NCBI RefSeq assembly: GCF_008831285.2
Contig: NC_045142.1
Coordinates: 19,347,354-19,411,353 of the forward strand
Origin: Nymphaea colorata
Lineage: Eukaryota; Streptophyta; Magnoliopsida; Nymphaeales; Nymphaeaceae
Reading direction: 5' to 3'
DNA length: 64,000 nucleotides
The first letter of the stretch is position 1, and the number at the start of each line of letters is the position of its first letter. Below are positions 48,294 through 60,060 of this stretch, one piece after another. The notes below the pieces were generated by a model. It searched no databases. It saw only the letters and a program-made list of their open reading frames with translations, and was not told the DNA's origin. Made by a program: the position numbers and the translations under genes.

Positions 48294-49062
48294 TTTGTTT
48301 GCACAAGGTAGAAACATTTTCAGTTTCAGTTCTAATATAGGATATTCTAGCAGCAAACACTTTAGCAATGACACACATCAAAGTAATCTTTTAAGAATGA
48401 TGCTCTAAGAACTGACCTCACTCTCTAAACATAGTTGATGCCATAGGAATTGCCCTTCAGAAACTAATGGCGCTCTAGAAATCAACCCCACTCCCTAAAT
48501 AGCAAAAACAATTGATGCCATAGGAATTTTGCTTCAAAATCTAAGCCATTCTTAGATGTACTATCTTATCTACTCAACTTGTATGAGGTAGATATATAAC
48601 CACTACATATAAGAAAAGATAAATGACAATACAGCTAGAAATTACTTGGCTTTTTTTTGTCAAATTAACCTTGTTATTAAAGAGTCACATGACTTGGAGT
48701 ATATAGAAATGTATAAAGTCAAATTTCTTCACATTCTTTATAACACATTAAATATTAGACAACTTCAAGTATCAAAGCAGGCTGATTGAACATTAAGACA
48801 TAATTCACAAACTCAAGATAGGAGATCATAGTCAACAACACTGATAGAAGTTTGAAAACTGGTTTGCAATCATATTTTAGCTGGTTGATCAGCAGATGTT
48901 TGCCCACTGCATCTTAAATCTTTATACTGGCATAGGCAATGATGATGAGACTATCCTTTCCTGTGAAAACAAACAGAATTGTTAGGAACATACAGATTAA
49001 TAAAGTTGGTTTGGACTTAGTAAAAGTTGCGACAAAACATGATATTCATATATATGTGTCTA

Positions 49063-49108
<46 letters not shown>

Positions 49109-52100
49109 TTGGTAAAAAAACAGACCACTTGAGTAAGAGACAAAAACTAGACTTATTAATTTTTTTTTTTTGCAGTCTAACCTTATAGATATGATCTTAA
49201 GAGTGATTTGACGAGAAACATATATTAAGGTAGTCGTTTTCTTACTTAAATAATGTTTTTTAATAGTAAAAAAATGAACGGCTCTTTTTATATCATCAAA
49301 ACTTTGTTAGTATAAAAATCAATTAATATTACAAAAATGACTTGTACCAATCACTCTTGTATCTGTGGGTGCAAAGAGAAGATTCAAACTTACTCAACAA
49401 ATAACCGATTTGAACATTCATTAGACAACTTATGTATGCCCCACCAGATGCCTTCTCTCCTTGTAAAGAGAGATACCCCTCCTCCTTATTGCAACAAAGG
49501 TGAGGAAGGGGGCTTCTGGCGATGCTTTGTTATCAAATGTGGAAATGATTTTTGGATGAATTTAATCTCAACAACAGCTTCTTTCTCAAACATTCCTTGT
49601 CAACTATTGTTTGTTGCAAGGCTGCCATCAAAAGGCCTAAGCTGTTCCACCATCTACATTGTGTTGTTCACACAAGTTTAACAACTCATTTATTTTAGTA
49701 ATACTTCTTGACTAATGTAGCACAAGCAATGATTCAAGTATAGAGTTTACAACATAAGCAATAATACCTACACTTAATGTGTTCACACCCAACAACCAGC
49801 TCTTTGCAAATGTACATGTTCACCTATATTTGGCACAATTTCTTTCCATCTTCTGAATGTTGACAACAGCTTCTAAATATAATAATAAACATAAATGGTT
49901 GGTAAATAAAGTGCAAAGTATGGTAACTAAAAATGTTTGATAATTTTAATTGGGGATATTAAAAACGTAATTGCAAATATATTGAATTTCCCCAACTACA
50001 ATGTTGTATTAGTTAGTAATTTTTCCAATAGATAACATGGAAACGCTTAACCAAAGACCTTATACAAATAATTGAAAATATAGGAAAAATAAATGAAATA
50101 GATGATGGAAAGAGATTATGACAACCCCAACACCTAGGAATATGGATCAAATATCATTTTTTTGTTCTTTTTGACCTAATTGGGATGTATTTTCCTATGT
50201 ATGTAGCTGAATTGCCTCAATCCATCTACACCGCTATGCAAATCATTCCATGCATTTGCATCACCAAGCTTCTTGATAGCTAAACTCTTTGCTCCTTTTA
50301 AGTGATGAAAAGATTTACTAGTAGTGTATGAGGAATAGGAGGTAAAAAAGAAATGAAGAGAAGATGTAGGAGCTGCAGTCATACATTTCACTAGGATAAA
50401 ATATGATTAAATTTGTATGACAATAGGCTGATTGAATATTATATTACCTAATTACAACTACATATGATAGGAGATGAGATGCACAAAATGCATACTGATA
50501 GTCTCATACGCAAACAATAGCAGCACAAAACTATTACTTGAGTCATAGAAGAACATAGGCATCACAACCACATCACCATAAACAAAGAGCCTTAATGCAA
50601 ATCGACACATTTGAATCTTCATATACGTACAGATTGACATGACTGGAACCTACATATTCAATAAAAGCTGTATCTCAAACCTTGGGGCCTGCATATCTCA
50701 GAAAAGTACCCTAGGAAATAGATTGGTTCTTGAAGCTTGAAAATTTGGCCATTAGTGCATGGGAATTGTGGTATGGGGAGATGTCACAAGCGTTACAACT
50801 CTACATGAGTTAAGTTTAGTTAATTTGTGTTCATATCTATAAAGGTAGAAACATATGTTTTTTTTTTAAGTCGTAAAAAATACTGAGATCATGCAAGTCT
50901 AGATAATACAAGAATTCAAATAAACAAATGCAACCCTAAAATGAAAGCAGTCATAATGCACATGATTTAAACAAGCAGCTAGTTTATCCTAAATTGACAC
51001 AGGGTTCTTGTAGTATATGATGTAAGAACAATTAGCCATACAACTCTTTTGCAAGTAATGCACAAGAATGCTATAGAGGAATGACAATTATTTCCCAAAA
51101 ATGCAAAAAAAGTTAGAAAAATGCTTAAAAAATGAAAAAGAAATGCTATAAGTATCCATTATATGACACACCTACAAAATTTTGAGTGGTATCCTCTTTG
51201 CATAAAGTTGCTTTCTTAAACTCCAATATCTTCACACACCAAATTCCTGGATTTCCATTGGAAGAGCTGAAATAATATGTGATTGAACTGATATGTTAGT
51301 GCATAAAAAATTTGTGCGCTGTGAAAGTTCATTCAAACGTTAGATTTAGCATGTTCTTCTTTTTCAATGCTCCTTCTATCAGAAATGAAGAGTTATAACA
51401 TGGTTAAAATATCTGTCAAATATTTAAGGGTCTTTGTTCTTTGGTTCTTAAAACAAATATTCAAGGATAAAAAGTTATTGATATAACATTTTAAAAAATA
51501 TGTTATTTTTGTATTCCAAGTTATGCCACATTTACAAAAGGTTAAACTAATGTTATTTTTTTTTTCATGTCATAACAAGCATGGAACAACTTTGAATCAA
51601 CAAAATTTTCACATGCAAGAATGGACATAAGCAAAATTTGAAATAAAGATTATATAATGAAAGCAAGTATCCAAACTCAATTGTTTGTAAATAAAGGAAC
51701 ATGTGGAATATCACAATGTGAAACATACAAATCCTATAAACCATCATAACAAATGCAACTTAGACTGCCAGTCGATACTTCGTATTCTATAAAAAAAATG
51801 AAGTGAAAAAAACACCCAGAGGCCTACAGAGATCAACTAAATAATTGTTTGTGATAGTTTTCCTTGATAGTAAATCGAAACGACACCATACTAAAATTGG
51901 GAGCTAATCCAGATCGATTCCTAATAGTAAACCGAAGAAAACTCTAGTGACACAAAACCCTAAAAATACATATCGAGCTTGGTATCTTATTATCAGATTC
52001 CTCAGCTTGCAGGCAAACTAATGAAGTTGAAGTTGGAGAAGCAATACCCTTAGGGGTACACTTTTCTTTTATGTTTTTTTACCAGATCCTTCTTCTTTAG

Positions 52101-52194
52101 ATTTGTACCTCGGCATTTGGTATGTCATCCTTCTTTTGTTTGATGGGAGTTTCTGCTCGGATGTCCTTGAGGGGAATGGTGATGTAGTAGAGAT
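44886..52194. other. gene-poor AT-rich intergenic DNA
   Basis: Over 7 kb without a supported gene. It holds (AT)n microsatellites at about 48255-48288 and 49068-49106. At about 46190-46326 a GAGCTCGA-rich piece ending TGTGCATCCCTA resembles the end of a hAT-type MITE, but its partner end was not found. Short open frames (47817-48023, 49337-49681, 50176-50391) carry no recognised motif. Confidence 0.45.
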
Positions 52195-52590
52195 TTAAAG
52201 GAGATGTCTCATCTTCAAAATCTGAAATTTTAGAAAGTGTTGCATTCTCTTAAAAGGAGAGTGCTTCTTGAAGAGAACTTGCAACACCACATTCAACCTC
52301 TTCTTTATTTCTACCAAAGAAGCACACTGCATTTCCAACAGTAAAGATGAGAGGAATGAGGAATCTGGTTCTCGAGCATCAGGATGCACTTGAGGAGGAA
52401 GTAGACATTCAGCAGCATCATCTAGATGATGTTTGGGTGCTTCAGTCAAGGGTGTAGCCATAGCACCATAAACCCTAAAATGGTTTTGACCATGACGAAG
52501 GCCAGAGCTGGAGGGGAAACCAAAGAAGGAGGAGTCGGCAAACTCAGAGATGGAGGGAGTCATCGGCTGAGCTTTGCTGGGTTTTGCCAT
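52195..52590 (-). CDS. unrecognised exon-like ORF
   Basis: From the ATG at 52590 the frame gives a 131-residue product beginning MAKPSKAQPMTPSISEFADS, ending KFQILKMRHLL. The frame is also open upstream to an ATG at 52671, but the part before 52590 is CT-rich and leader-like (GAGAGA and TCTCTCTCTGTTG). The base composition is clearly richer in GC than its surroundings. It has a Pro/Ser-rich start, DDAAECLLPPQVHPDAREPD in the middle and a basic end; no domain, signal peptide or membrane segment is seen. It could be the first exon of a real gene, or a captured or retrocopied gene fragment. Confidence 0.35.
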   Translation of the reverse strand: MAKPSKAQPMTPSISEFADSSFFGFPSSSGLRHGQNHFRVYGAMATPLTEAPKHHLDDAAECLLPPQVHPDAREPDSSFLSSLLLEMQCASLVEIKKRLNVVLQVLFKKHSPFKRMQHFLKFQILKMRHLL

Positions 52591-52879
52591 TGTGGATAAT
52601 GAGCAACAGAGAGAGAAGGAGAAGAAACCCAAGAAATCATGGCCTCTGATCTCTCTCTTTTTCTCTTTCACATCAAGTGGTTTGGGTGGAAGGTTGCGTT
52701 TTGGTATTTATTTATAAATAATTTGTATAAATAAATCATAGTATACAGGATAGACTTAAATACAGTTCTTGCAGGACCCATAAGTTTAAATGGTAGGAAC
52801 AGTTTTGCAACTATTGCTACTGTTGCCATTTCTTGTAGAAAAAAGTTTGAAGGTTCCTGATGGCTATACAATTAACATA

Positions 52880-53546
52880 TCATGACAAGTAAGCATGAAG
52901 GAAAGAAGACTTGCATGCCAAAAGAGTCATTATTGTGATATGTTTACTACATTAGTTTCTTCCCATGACTATGAAAAAAAAATTTTCCTGCAAAGTAAGT
53001 GTTGTTCTTATATAGTTTGCATGTTTTGTAAAAAAATATGTTTCAAAACATTAAGGGAACCTAAATTAAACCAACTACAATAATGTGTTTTACTCATATT
53101 ATATCATATGAAATGATATTTCCACCATCTTATTTTGATGTTATTGTGCATTTAATAATTGATCTAGTCAAGAGGTGCAACTGAGGGACTAGTGTAGTAT
53201 TGTGGGTTAACTATTTATCCTGCATGTAGAACTTACATCAATTGCAATGTTTGATTTTATGTTCAATATAATATGTGACATGTATTTGTCCAAAATGAAA
53301 AACTATGTGCGAATACGAAGCCAAGTGGAGGGGTCCATAGCTAAGGGTTATATTTCAGATAAATATCTTCAATTTTGTTCTAGACATTTACATAATATGG
53401 AGACTAGATTCAATGGATTTGTAGAAAATAATGGCAATGTTGAAGGAGTGTTACGAGATATTTTGGGTATCCCGATACTGGCAAAATTGATACCAAATTA
53501 CTTTGGTAAGGGACAAAGACTAGGCCTACTAAAAATAATTTTCTAG
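52880..53546 (+). pseudogene. CACTA-type transposon relic with DUF4218 domain
   Basis: Several plus-strand frames match the DUF4218 domain that accompanies the TNP2 transposase of En/Spm (CACTA) elements. The blocks are QKSHYCDMFTTLV, CMFCKKICFKTLREPKLNQL (family: CSFFR.LCSKTL....L..LQ), then YLSKMKNYVRIRSQVEGSIA and KGYISDKYLQFCSRHL (family: YVRNR..PEGSIAEGYI..ECL.FCSRYL). Frames are broken between blocks. No TNP2 domain or paired CACTA ends were identified. The relic is cut at 53574 by copia element D. Confidence 0.75.
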
Positions 53547-53573
53547 TAATTTTTATAATCTAGCCTTATACTT

Positions 53574-53944
53574 TGCTAAAATTCAAGCATAGAAAAAATA
53601 TAAATCACTCATGATTTAACGTGGTTCGGAGTATTGTTCTCGTACATCCACGATGATCCTATCTCACTCTTAATCTCGATAGGGGATGTTTCACTAATAT
53701 ATATAGGAAATGTTACATCAAGCCACTCTTAGAAAGACATCTTTTCTTTGGTTTATAAATTGATTGATCCATGCATTGAGATTGAATTCCCTTTCCTAGT
53801 TTGGCAGTTTTCCTTTTCTTATTGTTGTAATCAAGGGATCGTTGATTTTTACTTTCCTCAATTTTCTTTCCATTTTCATGAGCACGATTTTGTCCACCAG
53901 AATCAACTTCAGATTGGGCACCCGTTTGATCTATCATGCTAAGA
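53574..53944 (-). repeat. copia D 3' LTR
   Basis: About 371 bp, bordered on its inner side by the polypurine tract TTTGAGGGGGGA (minus strand, 53945-53956). It pairs with 60645-61001. Confidence 0.85.
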
Positions 53945-54095
53945 TCCCCCCTCAAACTCAATGGTCATGTACGAACATTGAGTTGAACCGTCCTCGAACA
54001 AAGGCATCTGTGGGTAGGGCTTTGTGGAGAGCATCCGTCAATTGATGAGAGGCGAGAATGTGTCTGACAGAGAGTTATCTGCAGGCAACAAGATC

Positions 54096-55369
54096 TCAAA
54101 TGAAGTGAACATCCAGTTCAATATGTTTATTTTTTTGATGAAGAACGAGATTCACTGTCATATAGGTGGTACTAATGTTGTCGCACCAAAGTGTTAGTGG
54201 TTCTGAAGGAGAGATGCCCATATCTTGTAACAAGTATTTAAGCCAAAAAACCTCTGCAGCGGTATTGGCGATGACCCGGTACTCAGCTTCAGTAGAGGAT
54301 GAGGTGATAGTATGTTGTTTCTTCAAACTCCAAGAGATCAAATTGCGGCCAAGAAAGATAGCATATGCCCCAGTGGATTTGCGATCTAGGCAGCCAACCC
54401 AGTCTGCATCAGAGTAAGCATGAAGTTGAGTTGATGAGTGTTGGTGGAGAAGAAGGCCATGATGGATGATGGCTTTAACATAGCGTAATATGGGTTTTGC
54501 AGCATTCCAGTTTTCAGTTGTAGGTGTGTGAGTTTATTGACTGCGTAGGAAAGATCAGGCCTAGTGATAGTGAGATATTGAAGGGCCTCAACAGTTTGGT
54601 GATATAGAGTGGCATCTGCAAAGGGTGTTCCCACCTTTGTTAGTGAGGAATTTGCTGGTAGGGGTGTAGAGAAAGGCTTGACACCAGTCATATTTGTTCT
54701 AGTCAAAATGTCAATAATATACTTTTGTTGTGAGAGAAGCAATCCTTCTGACATTGGACTGGCATGAATACCCAAGAAATAATGTAAAGATCTGTGATCT
54801 TTGAGAGAGAAGGCAACACTAAGATGATGAACCAACTTAATAACTTGATCAGTAGAATTCTCGGTAATTAGGATATCATCGACATAAACCATGACAAAAA
54901 TCCTAACCTGACTGTAGTCAAGGTGAACAAGGAGTTGTCAGCGTGAGACATTTGAAAACCCATATGTAGGAGTGACTGACTGAGACAGTGATACTAGGCT
55001 CTAGGGGCTTGCTGTAGTCCATAGAGTGCTTTATGAAGTTTGCACACATAACTTGGGTGGTGTTGATCTTTAAATTCCAGAGGTTGAGCCATATATACAT
55101 CTTCCATGAAGAAACACATTATTGACGTCGAGCTGTTTTATAGGCCATCGAAGTGAAGTAGCGAGAGATAAAATCGTGCGTACAGTAGCTAGCTTTACAA
55201 CAGAACTGAATGTTTCAAAATAGTCAATGCCTTCAATTTGATCATAGCATAGATAGCCCTTGTGAGCATTTGAGTATCCAAGAAAGGCGTGTTTGGAGGA
55301 CTTAGGTTGAAGCTTGTGTTGGCGATAAGGTTGTAAGTTTGGGTATGCAGCACAGCCAAATATTCGCAA
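54096..55369 (-). pseudogene. copia D RT and RNase H, broken
   Basis: Pieces in several frames: [20 protein letters not shown] and [14 protein letters not shown], then MVYVDDILITENSTDQVIKL with YVDD at 54875-54886, HYFLGIHASPMSEGLLLSQQ, TRPDLSYAVNKLTH, and finally the RNase H block TEAEYRVIANTAAEVFWLKY. Deletions and shifts separate them, including one of many residues before the RT core. The RT aspartates are intact. Confidence 0.88.
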
Positions 55370-55374
55370 AATTT

Positions 55375-56592
55375 TTAATTTGGAGGTATTTGGAATAAAA
55401 TTTCAAACGGGGACTTGCCTTTGAGACCTGTTGTAGGAACGCGGTTCAATAAATATGCTGTTGTGCTGAATGCATAAGTCCAGAATTCCATCAGAACTCT
55501 TCCATGTTTAAGAAGAGAGAGGCCTGTTTCAACAAGGGTGCGATGTTTCCTTCTAGCTGTGCCATTCTGCTCATGTGTATGAGGATAGAAAATTTTCCTT
55601 TTGATATCATGATCTTGAAAGAACTTGTTAAGAGTTGCACAATCACCAATGTCAGATTGGAAAAATTTAATTTTTGAATGAAAGATATTTTGGACTTTCA
55701 CCTTGAATGTTTAAAAACCTTTTCAATGTCAGACTTATATGCCAGAAAATAAATCCATGTATACTTCGAGTATTCATCTATAAAGGAAACATAATATCAA
55801 TATCTATCTTTGTTAATCATGGGCGCTGGACCCCATATATCCGAGTGAACCACTTTAAGTGGTTTGGTGGCTTTGTGATCATAAGGAGTAAATGGAAGAG
55901 CATGTGATTTTGCAGATTGACAAGCATCACAAAAGTTATTGTTTTTAACATCACACTCAAAAGGAAGTTTAAATTTTCTCAAAATAAAATGAACATTATT
56001 CAAAGCAGTGTGTCAAGTCTGGCGTGCCATCTACTAATAGTCATCTGTTGTCCATAGAGAGCCACCTTCTTAGTTTGATGCTCAAAAGGAAGTTTAAATT
56101 TTCTCAAAATAAAATGAACATTATTCAAAGCAGTGTGTCCAAGTCTAGCGTGCCATCTACTAATAGTCATCTGTTCTCCATAGAGAGCCACCTTCTTAGT
56201 TTGATGTTGATTGTTTGCTGGTTGTGGGAGTTGGAGATGATAGAGGCCATTGTTACTCTTTCCTTGTAGGATTACCACTCCTGTATTTTGGTCCTTCACC
56301 ACACAATGATTGGCAGAAAATTCAAACATAACTTGATTATCCTTGCAGAATTTATTCATAGATAACAGATATGAACCATTTTAGGAGCATGAAGAATATC
56401 TCGCAGAGCAATAGTAGATGTAGGAAGATGAAAAAGAGCTGACCCAATGTTTTGAATATACACACTTGATCCGTCCCCAACCTTAATGGTGTCGTTGCCT
56501 TCATAAGTTTCATGAAGTGTCATCGATCCAAGAGAATTGGTGATGTGATGGGTTGCTCCTGTGTTACGGATCCAATTTGCATCATCTAACAT
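55375..56592 (-). pseudogene. copia D protease and integrase, with internal tandem duplication
   Basis: The protease active site DTG reads NTG in WIRNTGATHH (codon 56563-56565). Integrase: the first Asp is kept in VVHSDIWGPAP, and the catalytic Glu region reads NGTARRKHRTLVE where the family has AERKHR. The GAG-pre-integrase segment carries a tandem duplication of about 126 bp (about 55955-56206). A frameshift near 55700 parts the core. Confidence 0.85.
55955..56206 (-). repeat. 126-bp tandem duplication in copia D integrase region
   Basis: The plus-strand words CTCAAAAGGAAGTTTAAATT through CACCTTCTTAGTTTGATG occur twice in succession, with a 1-bp indel and a few substitutions. It repeats the RWHARLGHTALNNVHFILRK segment. 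The near-identity of the copies compared with the LTR divergence suggests the duplication is younger than the insertion. Confidence 0.85.
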
Positions 56593-56601
56593 ATGAGGAG
56601 T

Positions 56602-57533
56602 CTAGTGATATACCTGAGCATTTGCGGATGATGGCACATTCGAGTTGGAAGTTGTTGCTTCGGTGTGAGCTTTCCTTGTCATTTTAAAGCAATTCATGGC
56701 ATTATGGGCCATTTTATCACAACATTGACAGATAATATGATTTCTTCCATCGTAATTAAATCTGTCACGTCTGAAATCAGACCTGCCTTGGCCTTGACCA
56801 TGGCCTCTTTGAAGCATTGAGGGCTGTCTAAAATTTTCTGTTCGAGCTGAATATGGTTGGGCATAATGAACAGCAAGAGCAAAAGTTTCATGCTCAAGAT
56901 CTTGTTTTTTTAAGTTGCGTCTCTTGTGTGAGAAGAAGGGCGTGCAAATCACTGAGGGAATATCCAATCTACACGAGTGGTCAGAGAAGTTTTGAAGGCT
57001 GAGTATTGACGAGGAAGTCCTCTGAGGATATGCATCATTAAATCTTCCCCTTCTACTGGTTTTGAAGCAACAGTGAGTTAGTGAGCCAACATCTTGGCCT
57101 TATAGAAATAATCGTCCATAGTTAAGTTCCCTTTCCTAAGTCCTTGCAGTTCTTCCTTGAGTTGCATGATTCTTGAGCGAGAATGGGCAGCATAGGACCT
57201 TTTAAGAGCAGTCCGTACTTCATATGACATCTTAAGCCCAACAACGTGTGCAAGAATCGTTTCAGATAGTGAAGAAATAATGCAACTTAAGAGAAGTTGG
57301 TCTTGTTTTATCCACGTTACATACTTAAGATTAATGGACTATGATTTCCCATCACTACTGGTGATATATTGATTTGGACATGGTTTAGAGCCATCAATGA
57401 ATCCAAGCAAATCATATGAATATAGCATAGTCAACTTGATGTTCAAATATTGTTGTAGAGTGGTTGGTGCAGGCAATAAGGGTGAAGTAGTACCTTGTAA
57501 TGATGTCCTTGTTGGATCTCCAATCGATGCCAT
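56602..57533 (-). pseudogene. copia D gag, broken
   Basis: Starts MASIGDPTRTSLQGTTSPLL, then TLQQYLNIKL and GFIDGSKPCPNQY. A zinc knuckle in the order CQCCDKMAHNAMNC fits CX2CX4HX4C. Stops near 57340 and 56970 and shifts in between interrupt it. Its leader carries the hAT insertion 190 bp upstream of the start. Confidence 0.82.
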
Positions 57534-57763
57534 GATGAACTAAGGAGAGGATGCCGGCTAATGAAAAGAAACGAGCACCAACCAAAGGTCTTAGTAACAA
57601 TATCAAGCTCAAGCCACTAGAATCGGTAGAAGGTGAAGTTTTAACTTGAGGAGGCAGTGATGAGAACACACACAGCAGAGTGACGCTTATTTCCAGTCGA
57701 TCAAGCAGAGAGATGTCGACCAATGTTGAAAGAAGCGTACGCTTCTTACAAAATATGAACAGC

Positions 57764-57793
57764 TCAAGGCATTTTTTTAAAAAAATGCCTTGA
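57764..57793. repeat. perfect 30-bp palindrome
   Basis: TCAAGGCA followed by seven T, then seven A and TGCCTTGA. It lies 43 bp inside the left hAT end and could form a hairpin or serve as a subterminal protein-binding site. Confidence 0.85.
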
Positions 57794-57977
57794 GGCATGG
57801 GTGTGAGGCGCACCCTTCCCTGAAGCGTGCGCCTCAGTACTTGAGGCGTACGCCTCAAGGACACATTAATTGAAAATTAATTAGAAAAAAAGAGAGCTGA
57901 CAAGCAAATGGCGGGAGGTCGTCTGCTCCTATGCTAAATCCGTCACGAGGGTCTGTGCAAGGAAGAAGACAGAGGGG

Positions 57978-58357
57978 ATGGAAGGATTAGCGATCAGAGG
58001 AGCCATAGCTGTCGTGCTCTCCTTGTTGGTAGCTATCAGGGCGTTCAAGCATGAGTCCTAAAGCAAATCAGGCGCATTCATGGGGTTTCTCGTGTTGTCG
58101 ATCCACATAGCGGCGAGTTACAGGTGAGAGAGCGTCTTCTGCTTCTTCTGGTTGTATTCCTCCTTTGTTCTTAGTTATACTTTTTGGGGTCTCGTTTTTG
58201 TCGAGAATTGAAGTATTTCTACCTTTGGTTTCTTGTTTCATAAGATTTGGGGCGATTTATTGGTGTTCTTCTTCACCTCTTCCAAGTTGACGAAGATGGG
58301 AGAGGATAAGAAGCGCGGGGCTGATGACTCATTCAAAGTGGGAGGGCAGCGTAATTG
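57978..58357 (+). pseudogene. captured TMEM19/DUF92 (PGR-like) gene fragment, two exons
   Basis: Exon 1 (57978-58123) reads MEGLAIRGAIAVVLSLLVAI, RAFKHES, a TAA stop, then SKSGAFMGFLVLSIHIAASYR. The intron runs from GTGAGAG to TTTCATAAG. Exon 2 (58245-58357) starts RFGA and, after a one-base deletion, gives VFFFTSSKLTKMGEDKKR and SFKVGGQRNW, ending at a GTATAT donor. This matches the N-terminus of plant TMEM19-family integral membrane proteins (DUF92; PGR in Arabidopsis), which have the block RFGA..LVFFFTSSKLTK. The retained intron shows capture at DNA level, not retrocopying. The stop and the deletion show it is no longer coding. Recognition is from memory of the family. Confidence 0.75.
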
Positions 58358-60060
58358 GTATATCCCTCGTCTCTTTTCGACTTTTATGCTTTCTTGTTCT
58401 TGTTCTTGATCTGTTTTCCTCTTCTTAGTATGTTGGCCTACTTTAAATAAGTGTGACAGACAATGAGAATGTGCTGGCTGGCCTTGCCGGGTATAGTTAG
58501 CTCTAGCTGAAGCTTATAGTACTTCACAATTACATATTTATGGTACAATTCTACGTAAGGTCTAGACCAGGGGATAAGGTGAAGGAAGATTTCAGGGACG
58601 GTTTCTGAATCCGCCCAGTGACCACATGGTGATATCCTTATTGGGGAAAGAAAGGCATCGGATAAAGGCCCAATACGCCTTCATTGTTTTACCTTTCATT
58701 ATTATCTCGTAAATGGACAATTAAAGGTATCCTATAATCATGGATGAAATGATTGTCCAGAAAGGGAATAGGTTTTAGTGCAGATGATGACTGTGAATCA
58801 GCCACAATATTTATGCTGAGTATGGTGATGATGGAGCTGAAAAAATGGCAAATGTGGTTGAGATACTACTAATATTGGAACTAATGACAGTGTAACCAGA
58901 GTAAGAAACTTGGAAGAAGAACCGAGTGTTCTTCTTTTCAGTGTGTAGATATAGACAAAATGTTCAAACTTCAAATCTTTTGAATCAACAATTTTCTGAT
59001 AGGATTTATTTGCACAAAAAAAGTGGCAGACTGCACCATGAATTTGCTATGAAATTTTGTTTTTCATCAAATCTCTGAAAGCCACTATACAATTAGGGTA
59101 CATCCAATTCCACAAATTTGACAAATCCACATTCATACTGATTCGGACTAGATTGCATTCTTTGTTAGTTGATATTGCTTTGCCACCTTTTCTTTAAATT
59201 CATGAGAATGCATTTCTCTCCTAGAGAAAAGAATCATGCTAATAGTCAGGGAGTTTATCTAGCTTGCTTCTTCCAGCCAACCTCCCTTACCTGATAGAAA
59301 CTGCATAGTCTACAACAGGCTTTACAACCACTAGAGTTCTGCTAGTTGGTGCAGGGTTCAGAAGCATTCTTGTAAACAAGTCAACATGAAAAATGAAATT
59401 CTTGCAGAGGTTGCCAAACTGTCTTATATTGTATTTTATTGTGTAACTACCGATATTATCACTGTATCTTTTACATGCACCCATGCATGTTAAACAATAA
59501 GCTGAAGAATGGAGATTTTATCAGGATGAGCTCCCATCAGTTCGATCTCATTTATGAAAAGTAACTGAATGTGGATTAAAATTTTCAGATTATACTAGTT
59601 CTCCCTTCTCTTTTTTGAAAATGAGTATGTTAAGGCCCAAGGATTCAGTATAATCAGACTTCTGAAAATTTGCTCTGTCCATCATCTTATATTGAATGAT
59701 AACAAGGGCCAATGGTTAAGGAATTCAACTATCCTGGTCTTTCTGGCACAGCAGATGTTCCTGCATTGTAGGCTGGTCTGCATCTGTACTGCATGTATCA
59801 GTTTCAGAAAGTTTGTTGTGATGCAGTGCCTTCTCAATCCTTCCTAGCCAAATTAACCATGGATGAGCGACCTTGTTGATGGAACAAGTGACATTGTATT
59901 TAGTGCAGATGATGACCGTGAATCAGCCACAATATTTATGCCATTGTATTTATTTGGATTTACAAATCCGTTTGTGGTTTGCATATATTGTGTATTGTTC
60001 TTTATTGATATAGGATTGCAGTCATTTTTTTCAGTTTTGTTGTTGTTTTTATAAATATTA
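58358..60060. other. hAT interior of unknown origin
   Basis: AT-rich filler that may be the captured gene's next intron or other acquired DNA. TTTAGTGCAGATGATGACYG through CACAATATTTATG occurs at 58774-58815 and again at 59899-59940 with one difference. No further TMEM19 exon was recognised. Confidence 0.4.

Noticed and set aside
48599-48620. CCACTACATATAAGAAAAG resembling a CACTA terminal repeat
   Set aside because: No matching inverted end was found within range and no TNP2 domain lies between it and the DUF4218 relic.
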